Source of the DNA: an uncultured Neomegalonema sp.
GTDB lineage: Bacteria > Pseudomonadota > Alphaproteobacteria > Rhodobacterales > Rhodobacteraceae
Direction: 5' to 3'
NCBI GenBank assembly: GCA_938008165.1
Contig: CALLLP010000008.1
Location: 62,001 to 126,000, forward strand
DNA: 64,000 nt
The position numbers and the translations under genes are program-made. Of this stretch, positions 9,440 to 16,592 are shown piece after piece (the first letter of the stretch is position 1; each line of letters begins with the position of its first letter). The notes beneath the pieces are model-generated. The model did not search any database, had not been told where the DNA came from, and was given only the letters and a program-made list of their open reading frames with translations.

Positions 9440-9468
9440 TTGTTCGACACGGGCTCGCCGTGTATATC
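9440..9468 (+). promoter_or_regulatory. Candidate promoter with a dyad in the spacer
   Basis: TTGTTC (9440-9445) and TATATC (9463-9468) are 17 bp apart, about 80 nt upstream of the Pal-like lipoprotein gene. The spacer contains the inverted repeat ACACGG-N5-CCGTGT, which could be an operator. Confidence 0.45.
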
Positions 9469-9551
9469 TTCGGCAGAAGGCACCGGGGGGAGGCTTGGCC
9501 GTCTTCGGCTGCGCCCTATATCGGGTCAAAGGCCTTTAAAACACGCGTGCA

Positions 9552-10715
9552 ATGAGGATCGCGATGACCCCGATTTCCCCGTTCCGGATGGCTCTGGCGG
9601 CTTTATTTGTGCCTCTCCTGACAATGGGCTGTTCCCAGTACCTTCAGCCCGACCCCCTGAACAAGACGACCTCCATCGTCAATGGAACGCAGGTCACGCG
9701 CGGCCCCTCCACCGGCCCGATTGCTTCGGGCTTTGCCGCCACCGCCGCCCCCGCGGGCAGCAGCTTTGAGCCTGCCCTTGGCGAGCCGTTCGATGTGGAA
9801 GCGTTGGTTGGCCTATCCGACAATGATACGGCCCTGCCCGAATTGCAGGGCATCGATTTCGGTGTGGAGCAGAGCGGCATCTCGGATATCATCGCTTCGG
9901 GCGCGGTATCGCAGGGGGGCGATCCTGCCTCCTATTCCCTGTCGGATATTGGCCAGACGATCTATTTCGCGACCGATAGTTCGGAGCTGACCGACCGCGC
10001 CCGCGAGACGCTGCGCCGTCAGGCCGCATGGCTGAATGTCAACGAAAGCGCCCGTGTCATCATCGAAGGTCACACGGATGAACGGGGCACCCGCGAATAC
10101 AACCTCGCCCTTGGAGATCGCCGGGCGAGCGCCACGCGCGGCTATCTGATTGCCGTAGGCGTCGATGAAGCGCGGCTCGACAAGACCTCCTACGGCAAGG
10201 AACGCCCGGTCGCCCTTGGCTCCGACGAGCAGGCATGGGCACAGAACCGGCGCACCGAAACCCTGATCGAAGGCGGCAACAGCTTTTCGGAGATTCCCCC
10301 CCCTTCGGCTCCCTTCCTCTCGGAAGTGACGACGAGCGCACTCGAAACGGCCCCGTTGCTACAGACCGGCATCACGGATGAGACGATCTTCCCGCTCCAG
10401 CCACTGAATTCGGACACGTCGGACAGCCTGACCCTCGATCCGCTGTTCCCGGATCAAAGCACGCCCCCCGGCACCATCAGCTACGGGACCACCACGGATT
10501 TCTACAGCCCTGCGAGCCAGGGCGCCACATCCCAGGGCTTCGACAGCACGACCATCGCCCCCACCGTCTTTGACACCGGAACGACCACCCCCTTGCCGCC
10601 CGTCACCGCGACATCACCGACGCGAATCGAGGATGTGAGCGTCGATGACCTGCTGCGCGACCCCAGCCTGATCGACCGGATCGGCACGCCGGGGCAGACG
10701 ACGCCCAGCTCCTGA
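9552..10715 (+). CDS. Pal/OmpA-like lipoprotein with long C-terminal tail
   Basis: The 387-residue protein has a lipoprotein signal (lipobox 'LTMGC', Cys about residue 27) and a Pal-type OmpA domain at about residues 130-235. Motifs are 'TIYFATDSSEL', 'VIIEGHTDERGTREYN' and 'LGDRRASATRGYL'. This domain binds diaminopimelate in peptidoglycan and tethers the outer membrane. Ordinary Pal is about 165-175 residues. Here there are extra segments of roughly 100 residues before the domain and 150 after it, rich in Ser, Thr, Pro and Asp and probably disordered. No tol genes are nearby, so it is probably a paralogue rather than the main Pal. Confidence 0.8.
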   Translation: MRIAMTPISPFRMALAALFVPLLTMGCSQYLQPDPLNKTTSIVNGTQVTRGPSTGPIASGFAATAAPAGSSFEPALGEPFDVEALVGLSDNDTALPELQGIDFGVEQSGISDIIASGAVSQGGDPASYSLSDIGQTIYFATDSSELTDRARETLRRQAAWLNVNESARVIIEGHTDERGTREYNLALGDRRASATRGYLIAVGVDEARLDKTSYGKERPVALGSDEQAWAQNRRTETLIEGGNSFSEIPPPSAPFLSEVTTSALETAPLLQTGITDETIFPLQPLNSDTSDSLTLDPLFPDQSTPPGTISYGTTTDFYSPASQGATSQGFDSTTIAPTVFDTGTTTPLPPVTATSPTRIEDVSVDDLLRDPSLIDRIGTPGQTTPSS

Positions 10716-10808
10716 GGGCCGCGCAATAAGCGCATGGAGATCACTCCGGCATAGAAAAAATCGGCGTATTGGAACCCATCGGGCAGGCTCGCATTGATAG
10801 GGCCTGTC

Positions 10809-12101
10809 ATGAATAACCGGATGCCCGCCATGCTCGCCGAACGACTTCATGCGTTGGTTGCGAATACCGACGGGGATTCCGATACGGGCGAAGCGCGCCG
10901 CTTTTCGGTGCATTTCACGGCGCTATCGCTGACAAAGGTTGCGGATGGCCTGATCAATCCGAAAATCATTCTCTCATGGCTTTTATCGACCCTTGGCGCG
11001 CCGGGATACCTGATCGGTGCTCTGGTGCCGGTACGCGAAGCGGGGGCCTTGCTGCCGCAACTGATCCTCGCCCGCTCGATCCAGCGCGCCCCCCGGCGCA
11101 AGGGATTCTGGGCGACCGGATCGCTGGTGCAGGGCATCGCCGCCCTTGGCATCGCGGCGGCGGCGCTCCTGACATCGGGGGCAAAGGCAGGATGGATCAT
11201 CCTCGGCTGCCTTGCGATGCTGGCGGTTGCGCGCTCGGCCTGCTCGGCCAGTCATAAGGATATTCTGGCCCGCACCGTCGAAAAAGGCACGCGCGGCGCT
11301 TTATCCGGCGCGGCGGGCACGATCGGGGCCGGGGCAGTGTTTGCCTTTGCCGCGATGTTGAGTACCGGCGCAATTCCCCGCGATCCCCAGACCATCGCGC
11401 TGGTGATCGCCTTGGCCGGGGCACTCTGGCTCATCGCCGGATCGGTCTTCGCAACGCTGGACGAACCAGCCGACGATACGGCGCGGGATGAACGCAACAC
11501 GCTTGCCAGTCTCATCGCTCCCTTGCGGGACGACCGGCAATTTCGTCTTTATGTGCTGACGCGCGGCCTGTTGATCGCCACCGCTCTCGCACCGCCATTT
11601 CTGGTCATGATGTCGGCTGCATCATCCGATGGCATTCAAGCGGGAGGTCTTGGCCCCCTGATGATCGCCTCTGCCGGGGCGACGATCCTGTCATCCTATG
11701 TCTGGGGGCGATTGTCGGATCGCTCCAGCCGGAAAACGCTGATGGCGGCGGGGGGCTTGGCGGCGGCGGTCTTGGGCAGTGCGTCGGTGCTCGGCACAAT
11801 CGCTTCGGGTGGGATCGGGACAGCAATGGCCGCCGTCTTGCTGTTCATCGCGCAAATCGCCTATGAGGGCGCGCGGGCGGGGCGCAAGATCCATCTGACC
11901 GATATGGATACCGGCGGGCGCAAGACGATCTATACCGCGCTCTCGAATACCTTGATCGGGATTTTGCTGCTCCTCGGCGCGGGGTTTGGCCTGCTCGCCG
12001 ATGCCTATGGCCCGCCCCTCGTGCTCGCGCTCTTTGCCATCATGGCTGCGCTGGGCGCGGCGGTCGCCTCTCGGTTATCCGAAGTTCAGGGGACGGCATA
12101 A
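10809..12101 (+). CDS. Major facilitator superfamily permease, substrate unknown
   Basis: The protein is about 430 residues with roughly 12 hydrophobic segments and an MFS-like loop 'YVWGRLSDRSSRKTLMAAGG' between helices. I chose the ATG at 10809 ('MNNRMPAMLA'); the track uses a TTG five codons earlier. The sequence after residue 40 ('LTKVADGLINPKIILSWLL') starts the membrane part. There is no neighbour that would suggest a substrate. It converges on the puc operon. Confidence 0.75.
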   Translation: MNNRMPAMLAERLHALVANTDGDSDTGEARRFSVHFTALSLTKVADGLINPKIILSWLLSTLGAPGYLIGALVPVREAGALLPQLILARSIQRAPRRKGFWATGSLVQGIAALGIAAAALLTSGAKAGWIILGCLAMLAVARSACSASHKDILARTVEKGTRGALSGAAGTIGAGAVFAFAAMLSTGAIPRDPQTIALVIALAGALWLIAGSVFATLDEPADDTARDERNTLASLIAPLRDDRQFRLYVLTRGLLIATALAPPFLVMMSAASSDGIQAGGLGPLMIASAGATILSSYVWGRLSDRSSRKTLMAAGGLAAAVLGSASVLGTIASGGIGTAMAAVLLFIAQIAYEGARAGRKIHLTDMDTGGRKTIYTALSNTLIGILLLLGAGFGLLADAYGPPLVLALFAIMAALGAAVASRLSEVQGTA

Positions 12102-12103
12102 AA

Positions 12104-12135
12104 CAGGGTGCGTCCCGTTTCCGGCACGCACCCTG
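12104..12135 (-). terminator. puc operon terminator (between convergent genes)
   Basis: A 10-bp perfect stem CAGGGTGCGT / ACGCACCCTG with a 12-nt loop lies between the convergent MFS gene and the last puc-operon gene. On the minus strand the stem is followed by TTTTAT, so it best fits a terminator for the puc operon, 47 nt after the last stop codon. Confidence 0.75.
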
Positions 12136-12182
12136 CATCGGTCAGCACCGCTCTTTGACAGAGCGGTTCAGGCCCCCCCGGA

Positions 12183-12848
12183 TCAATCCAGATCGGTCAG
12201 CGTGGGCAGGCCCAGCGCCGAGGAAAACGGGGTCGGATTGTTGCGGATGATGGACTTTTTGGCGCTGGGTTGCTTGACCAGCTTCAAGCCCATCTTTTCC
12301 GAGATCGTCGAGGTTCCCACCTTGGCCTTGCCCCGTTGATTGCTCGACAGCATCCGCATGCCGAATTTCGACGAGATCGTCGAGGTATCCACGCTGGCTT
12401 TACCGCGCTGATTGCGCGACAGCAGGCGCATGCCGAAGGTGTCGGAGAACCCGGTGCCCGACCCGACGGCGCTTTCCATCGTCAGGAATTTCTTGTTTCC
12501 GGGGATGATGCTTTTTGCATATCGGGGGTCGGTTTCGGCGCGGATATGGGTTTCTTCGGCGACATCGACCTCGATGGGGTCGAACCGGTCGAATACCGTC
12601 ATCGCACTACCGGCCCGGCCAAAAGGCGCACGAACCGCGACCAGCGCATTGCCGCCCGCCATCTTGCTGGCATAGGCCTCCGCCGCCGCCCCGCTGATGC
12701 CCATATCGGCCATCGCATCGCGCGCCGCAGAATCGCCGCCTTCAATGGCGCGCACTGCTCTCTTGTTGAATCCGTCGGAAAGCAATGCCTCCGATACCTG
12801 CGAAGCCGTGCCTTTATCGGCGAACAGCCGGGTGATGAGCGTCGTCAT
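12183..12848 (-). CDS. Puc-operon protein with N-terminal stress-protein-like domain and C-terminal 24-residue repeats
   Basis: I do not recognise this 221-residue protein as a named family. It starts 9 nt after the pucC stop behind AGGAGG, so it is the last gene of the puc operon. Residues 1-96 ('LITRLFADKGTASQVSEALL', then 'GNALVAVRAPFGRAGSAMTV') resemble the small ferredoxin-like domain seen in general-stress (YflT-type) proteins. Residues 135-182 are two near-identical 24-residue repeats of the form S-x-x-F-G-M-R-x-L-S-x-N-Q-R-G-K-A-x-V-x-T-S-T-I. Degenerate copies of the opening S-x-x-x-G-[ML] follow at 183 ('SEKMGLKLV') and 209 ('SSALGLPTL'). The C-terminal half is basic and has no membrane helix. 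It sits where pucD/pucE lie in Rhodobacter puc operons, but homology to those was not established. A role in LH2 assembly or stability is inferred from position only. Confidence 0.8.
   Translation of the reverse strand: MTTLITRLFADKGTASQVSEALLSDGFNKRAVRAIEGGDSAARDAMADMGISGAAAEAYASKMAGGNALVAVRAPFGRAGSAMTVFDRFDPIEVDVAEETHIRAETDPRYAKSIIPGNKKFLTMESAVGSGTGFSDTFGMRLLSRNQRGKASVDTSTISSKFGMRMLSSNQRGKAKVGTSTISEKMGLKLVKQPSAKKSIIRNNPTPFSSALGLPTLTDLD
12303..12446 (-). repeat. 72-bp tandem coding repeat, two copies
   Basis: Two adjacent 72-bp units (12375-12446 and 12303-12374) encode residues 135-158 and 159-182 of the puc-operon protein. They share long identical stretches such as 'gacgagatcgtcgaggt' and differ mainly at third positions. 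Two degenerate protein-level copies follow. Confidence 0.85.
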
Positions 12849-12857
12849 GGTTGCCTC

Positions 12858-14288
12858 CTATGATCCTTCCGGGATCGATACCACCGCCGTAGCGGGTCTT
12901 TGCGCCTGTCGTCCCTGTCCCTGACGCAGCGGTATCACCGCCACCAGAGCCAGAACGAGGAGCGCGATTTCCAACCCGAAAACGACCATATAGGCCGTTC
13001 CCGGTCCAAACCAATCCGCATCGGGCGTATTGACGATGATGTCCCGAATGACACCCCCGATCGCGATGGCGATCCCCGCCGCCGTCGCCTGTACCGCCCC
13101 CCAAGCCCCAAGGGCGAGGCCGGTCTGTTCCTTGGGCGCCATTCGCATGGTCGCGGTCAGCGTGCCGTGGCTGAACAGCCCTGCGCCAAAGCCGATTCCG
13201 AGCACACCGGCAATGAACAGCGCAGGCATCTGCGCCGTCGCCGACAGGATGATCGCCGCAAAAGCGGGAATACCGGCCAGCGCCCCGTAGCGGACCATCG
13301 ATAGCGGGTCGCCCCCCCGGCTGAGAAGGCGCGAGGCCAGACCGAACCCGATGATCCCCCCACAGGCCATGGTCGCCGTCAGGCGGGTCGTCTCGCTGAC
13401 GGACAAGCCCAGAACCTGCCCGCCATAAGGCTCCAGCAGAACATCGGCCATCCCGAATGCCGCCGTTCCCAGCCCGATCACGATCAGGCGTTGCAGCGCC
13501 CCTTCGCCCCGGATGAACATCCGCCACGCATCGCTGAATTCCGGCTGGGGCGCCGCGGCAAGCGCACGGCTGCGATCGCGGGATTCCTGTTTCCAGATCG
13601 CGAAGATATTGACAAAGACCGTCACAACCGCCGCGCCCTGAATGACCTGAATCAGCCGACCGGCGGAATAATTCTCAAGCAAAGCCCCGAAGACCATCGC
13701 GCTGACCCCCATGCCGACCAGCAGCATGACATACATCAGCCCCACGACATTGGGTTGATCGCGGGGAGGCACCAAATCGGTGGCAAGCGCCAGCCCGACC
13801 GTCTGCACCATATGCACCCCTGCCCCGACCAGTAAAAACGCCAGCGCCGCGCTGCCATGGCCCAGCCATAGGGGCGCATCATGCGATTCGCCAAAACCGG
13901 ACAGGACCAGCAGCGCCATCGGCATGATCGCGAATCCGCCGAACTGAAGCAGCGTCCCCTTCCAGATATAGGGAATGCGCCGCCAGCCCAGCGCCGACCG
14001 ATGCGTATCGGAGCGATAGCCAATCAGCGCCCGGAACGGCGCGAAAAGCAGGGGGAGGGCAAGCATGATGCTCACCAGCGAGGCGGGGACGTTCAACTCG
14101 ACGATCATCACGCGGTTCAGCGTGCCGACGAGCAGGACCAGCGCCATGCCGACCGTGAATTGGAACAGCGACAATCGCATCAGGCGCCGCAAAGGCAAAT
14201 CATCCGACGCGACATCCGCGAATGGCAGATATTTCGGTGCCAGAGTCGCCAGCTTCGTCAGTGCAAAATGCCGATAGCGCTTGATCAC
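12858..14288 (-). CDS. pucC: PucC, LH2 assembly / bacteriochlorophyll-delivery membrane protein
   Basis: This 476-residue membrane protein belongs to the BCD family of MFS-like proteins (PucC, LhaA, BchF-linked ORF428), needed for assembly of light-harvesting complexes. Typical blocks are 'LMRLSLFQFTVGMALVLLVG', 'LNRVMIVELNVPASLVSIML', 'FRALIGYRSDTHRSALGWRR' and 'YIWKGTLLQFGGFAIMPMAL', with about 12 membrane segments. The start is a GTG at 14288. It lies 82 bp behind pucA, separated by a hairpin, and is followed after 9 nt by the repeat protein. The context (pucB-pucA upstream) favours PucC over LhaA. Confidence 0.93.
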   Translation of the reverse strand: MIKRYRHFALTKLATLAPKYLPFADVASDDLPLRRLMRLSLFQFTVGMALVLLVGTLNRVMIVELNVPASLVSIMLALPLLFAPFRALIGYRSDTHRSALGWRRIPYIWKGTLLQFGGFAIMPMALLVLSGFGESHDAPLWLGHGSAALAFLLVGAGVHMVQTVGLALATDLVPPRDQPNVVGLMYVMLLVGMGVSAMVFGALLENYSAGRLIQVIQGAAVVTVFVNIFAIWKQESRDRSRALAAAPQPEFSDAWRMFIRGEGALQRLIVIGLGTAAFGMADVLLEPYGGQVLGLSVSETTRLTATMACGGIIGFGLASRLLSRGGDPLSMVRYGALAGIPAFAAIILSATAQMPALFIAGVLGIGFGAGLFSHGTLTATMRMAPKEQTGLALGAWGAVQATAAGIAIAIGGVIRDIIVNTPDADWFGPGTAYMVVFGLEIALLVLALVAVIPLRQGQGRQAQRPATAVVSIPEGS

Positions 14289-14330
14289 GACCAGCCTCGA
14301 AATCCTTTGGGGTGGGAATAAAGTTCAAGA

Positions 14331-14348
14331 TCGCCGCCTAAGCGGCGA
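14331..14348 (-). promoter_or_regulatory. pucBA/pucC intercistronic hairpin
   Basis: A 7-bp perfect stem TCGCCGC / GCGGCGA lies about 20 nt after the pucA stop, without a T-run. Hairpins at this place in puf and puc mRNAs are known to protect the LH subunit message and lower expression of the distal gene. Confidence 0.6.
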
Positions 14349-14370
14349 CCCTGACTGTCGCAGCCGAAAG

Positions 14371-14679
14371 TCAATCGGCGGGTGGCGGAACTGTTCCATC
14401 GACCGAAGCCAGCGTTACCGGCGCATCGAATACGACACGGCCCGTGCGGCCATCGGGCAGCACGATAAACGCTTCGCCCGAATTGATGCTCGCGGTCTTC
14501 ACGTCACTATCGACGTCAACATTCGCAGCCATTTCCTGACCCGAGAAGAACTGCGCCACAAAGGCGGAATTCGTCATCACGGATGTGTGGACGATGAGCG
14601 AAGTCGCGGCGACACCGACGAAGAAAAGCGGAATTCCGACAGTCGGATTAACGACTGTCCACATTCTTGCGTTGTTCAT
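14371..14679 (-). CDS. pucA: LH2 light-harvesting alpha subunit with C-terminal extension
   Basis: The 102-residue protein starts at the ATG behind ggaggggaccc, 10 nt after pucB. Residues 1-45 align without gaps to classical LH2 alpha: 'MNNARMWTVVNPTVGIPLFF', one membrane helix, and His31 that ligates B850 bacteriochlorophyll. The residues that hydrogen-bond the B850 acetyl groups, Tyr44 and Trp45 in B800-850 complexes, are Phe44 and Phe45 here ('AQFFSG'), and Trp40 is also Phe. The family is usually 50-70 residues. This protein continues for about 50 more, with 'VDVDSDVKTASINSGEAFIV' and 'LPDGRTGRVVFDAPVTLASV', predicted to lie in the periplasm. Confidence 0.93.
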   Translation of the reverse strand: MNNARMWTVVNPTVGIPLFFVGVAATSLIVHTSVMTNSAFVAQFFSGQEMAANVDVDSDVKTASINSGEAFIVLPDGRTGRVVFDAPVTLASVDGTVPPPAD

Positions 14680-14689
14680 GGGTCCCCTC

Positions 14690-14845
14690 CTATCCGAGCC
14701 ACGGCGTGGCGACGGCAACGAGAATATGAGCCACAAGCGCAATCGCACCGAAGACACGCGTACCGTCGATGAGCTGGCTGTGAATCTCTTCTGACTCGGC
14801 AATGGTCAGGCCGGTTGGCCAGACTTTATCCGGATCGTCTGTCAT
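14690..14845 (-). CDS. pucB: LH2 light-harvesting beta subunit
   Basis: The 51-residue beta polypeptide is the partner of PucA in the LH2 ring. The sequence '[20 protein letters not shown]' followed by '[19 protein letters not shown]' is the family signature. The His in 'SEEIH' is near the B800 site and the His in 'LVAHIL' ligates B850. Many homologues end in PWLH; this one ends in Gly. The ATG at 14845 is preceded by a strong GGAGGT. It is the first gene of the pucBAC operon. Confidence 0.95.
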   Translation of the reverse strand: MTDDPDKVWPTGLTIAESEEIHSQLIDGTRVFGAIALVAHILVAVATPWLG

Positions 14846-14959
14846 GGTTTTTACCTCCGTATCCTTCTCAAACAGACCGGGTTCCCGATCCATTTTCGGC
14901 AAATGACGCATGTCGAAGGGCACTACGCAGTGAATATTCAACATCGCCGAAACCGAGAG

Positions 14960-14977
14960 TGTCACATAAAACTGACA
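14960..14977 (-). promoter_or_regulatory. PpsR/CrtJ-type operator
   Basis: TGTCACATAAAACTGACA matches the TGTC-N10-GACA (TGT-N12-ACA) recognition sequence of PpsR/CrtJ, the oxygen- and light-responsive repressor of photosynthesis genes. It overlaps the predicted -10 box of the puc promoter, as expected for repression under oxygen. Confidence 0.75.
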
Positions 14978-14991
14978 TTTTCAAATGTAAA
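14963..14991 (-). promoter_or_regulatory. puc promoter
   Basis: On the minus strand TTTACA (plus 14986-14991) and TATGTG (plus 14963-14968) are 17 bp apart, giving an untranslated leader of about 110 nt before pucB. Confidence 0.6.
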
Positions 14992-15079
14992 CTTGACGTT
15001 GCACTTCACAGAAAAGGCCGACGTCAAGCCGTCAAAAAGTCACGGCCAAATCCGCAGTTTTCAGGAAAACAGCACAAAA

Positions 15080-15092
15080 TAAGCGATTGATT
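15080..15092 (-). promoter_or_regulatory. IHF-like binding site upstream of puc
   Basis: AATCAATCGCTTA on the minus strand matches the consensus WATCAANNNNTTR, in an AT-rich stretch about 90 bp upstream of the -35. IHF acts at puc promoters in Rhodobacter species. Confidence 0.45.
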
Positions 15093-15199
15093 TTAGGAAG
15101 TTAAAATAAGCATCATATTGCGGCCGCAGGACAGGGACACCCGCAAGGGCGGCTTATTCCGCATAATGACGAGATCGCAAAACCGTGAGCGCCGGAGAT

Positions 15200-16591
15200 T
15201 TATTTAAATCGAATCGCTGAGTTGCCAGCGATGCTGCCGAAGGCAAGGGCGGTCAACAGGCCGTTGCCGGACAGATAGCCGGAAAGCGCCGGACCCGAAA
15301 CGCCGCACGCCGCGCCACCCCCTGCAAAGAGATTGGGAAAAGCGCCCCCGGTTTTGCGCAAAACCCGCGCGGTGGCGTCGATCATCAAGCCACCCTGCGT
15401 ATGGAACAACGCGCCGGTGACCTTCACAGCGAAAAAGGGCGCGCGGAACGACCGCTCCCCCTCGAAGGCACGCCCAAACGGGTCATTCGCCGCACCGCCG
15501 CGCATTCGCTCGATCCCGGTCAGGGTATCGCCAAGGGCCGTTGCCGGAACACGCAGGGCGCTGGCGAGGCCATCCACATCATCCCCCGACATGATGGCCC
15601 CCGCCGCCACGGCTTCGCGAAAATCGGGGAAGTCCTGCGCCATAGTATAGAGATCGGCATCGAAGACCGCCCAAGCGATGGCACCGGGCTGGGCCAAGAC
15701 ATCGAGCGATTGTTCGGAATATCCGCGATGCTCGTTGGAAAAGCGATGCCCTTCCCGGTTGACCTGAATACCGCCCTGCATCATCAGCGCCCAAGTGATG
15801 AGGATGCCATGGGGAGACGATAACGATCCGTGCCCCTGACAGGCGGCAAGGCATCCGGTTCGCGCCCCCAGGGCCTCGCCCCAGAGAAGCGCCTCACCAC
15901 GATTGCCGGGATGGGCATAGACGGGCGCGCGCGCCATGCGGGGAATATGGGTGGCGACCAGATCGGCATTGCCCGCGAATCCGCTGCTGGCAAGGATCAA
16001 CGCCTTGCACGCGATGGTCTCGCTGTGGCCATCGGGGCGCATCACGCCCACCCCTGCAATGCGGTCACCTTCGGTGTAGAGCGTCTCGACACGCGCATCG
16101 GTGACGACAGGCACGCCCGCATTCTCGACCGCCGCAAGCAGGCGCGCAAGCAGGCCCACGCCGGTCTTTTCCGGCACCGCATGCATCCGGGCACAGGTAT
16201 GACCGGGATAGAGAAATCCCTCCAACACCCGCCATTCGATACCGTGGCGGTCGGCCAGCCATTCGAGAGTCGGGCCAATGGTCTCGGTGGCAAGGCGAGT
16301 CAGCGCCGGATCGGCCTGCCCTTCCGCCTTTGCCTGAATATCCCCGGCGAATCGCAGGGGCGTATCCTCCACGGCGATGGCGCGCTGAAACCGCGTTCCG
16401 GCGGCGGGGACAAAGCCGGAGGACATCGATGTCGAGCCACTCGGCGAGGCGTCGCGCTCCAGCACGACCACCTCTGCCCCCCCATCGGCGGCGCGCAGCG
16501 CAGCGGTCAGACCGCAGGCCCCGGCCCCGACCACGAGCACCTGCACGACGCTTTCGAAGCGGACCGAAGAGGCGGGGCGAATCTCGGCCAT
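15200..16591 (-). CDS. FAD-dependent oxidoreductase, fumarate reductase/3-ketosteroid dehydrogenase-like
   Basis: The 463-residue flavoprotein starts with an FAD-binding Rossmann motif ('VLVVGAGACGLTAALRAADG', then 'VVVLERD'). It carries family blocks 'GGIQVNREGHRFSNEHRGYS', 'PFFAVKVTGALFHTQGGLMI' and a C-terminal 'NLFAGGGAACGVSGPALSGY'. Relatives introduce or remove C=C double bonds next to a carbonyl or carboxylate. No signal peptide is seen, so it is cytoplasmic. It is the last gene of the livKHMGF-hyuBA operon, 1 bp behind the isochorismatase-fold gene. The substrate is unknown, but desaturation or reduction of an intermediate of the same pathway is a reasonable inference. Confidence 0.8.
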   Translation of the reverse strand: MAEIRPASSVRFESVVQVLVVGAGACGLTAALRAADGGAEVVVLERDASPSGSTSMSSGFVPAAGTRFQRAIAVEDTPLRFAGDIQAKAEGQADPALTRLATETIGPTLEWLADRHGIEWRVLEGFLYPGHTCARMHAVPEKTGVGLLARLLAAVENAGVPVVTDARVETLYTEGDRIAGVGVMRPDGHSETIACKALILASSGFAGNADLVATHIPRMARAPVYAHPGNRGEALLWGEALGARTGCLAACQGHGSLSSPHGILITWALMMQGGIQVNREGHRFSNEHRGYSEQSLDVLAQPGAIAWAVFDADLYTMAQDFPDFREAVAAGAIMSGDDVDGLASALRVPATALGDTLTGIERMRGGAANDPFGRAFEGERSFRAPFFAVKVTGALFHTQGGLMIDATARVLRKTGGAFPNLFAGGGAACGVSGPALSGYLSGNGLLTALAFGSIAGNSAIRFK

Positions 16592-16592
16592 C

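Larger units (their letters stand above)
14846..15199. other. puc leader and upstream regulatory region
   Basis: No gene is seen in this 354-bp stretch. It holds an untranslated leader of about 110 nt, the puc promoter with its PpsR-type operator (14960-14991) and an IHF-like site (15080-15092). The part nearest 15199 is the 3' flank of the flavoprotein gene, which is transcribed toward the puc operon. No clear hairpin terminator separates them. Confidence 0.6.

Noticed and set aside
14986-15003. Second PpsR site upstream of the first
   Set aside because: TGT-N12-GCA differs from the consensus at the 3' half and lacks the TGTC/GACA arms, so it is not listed as a site.
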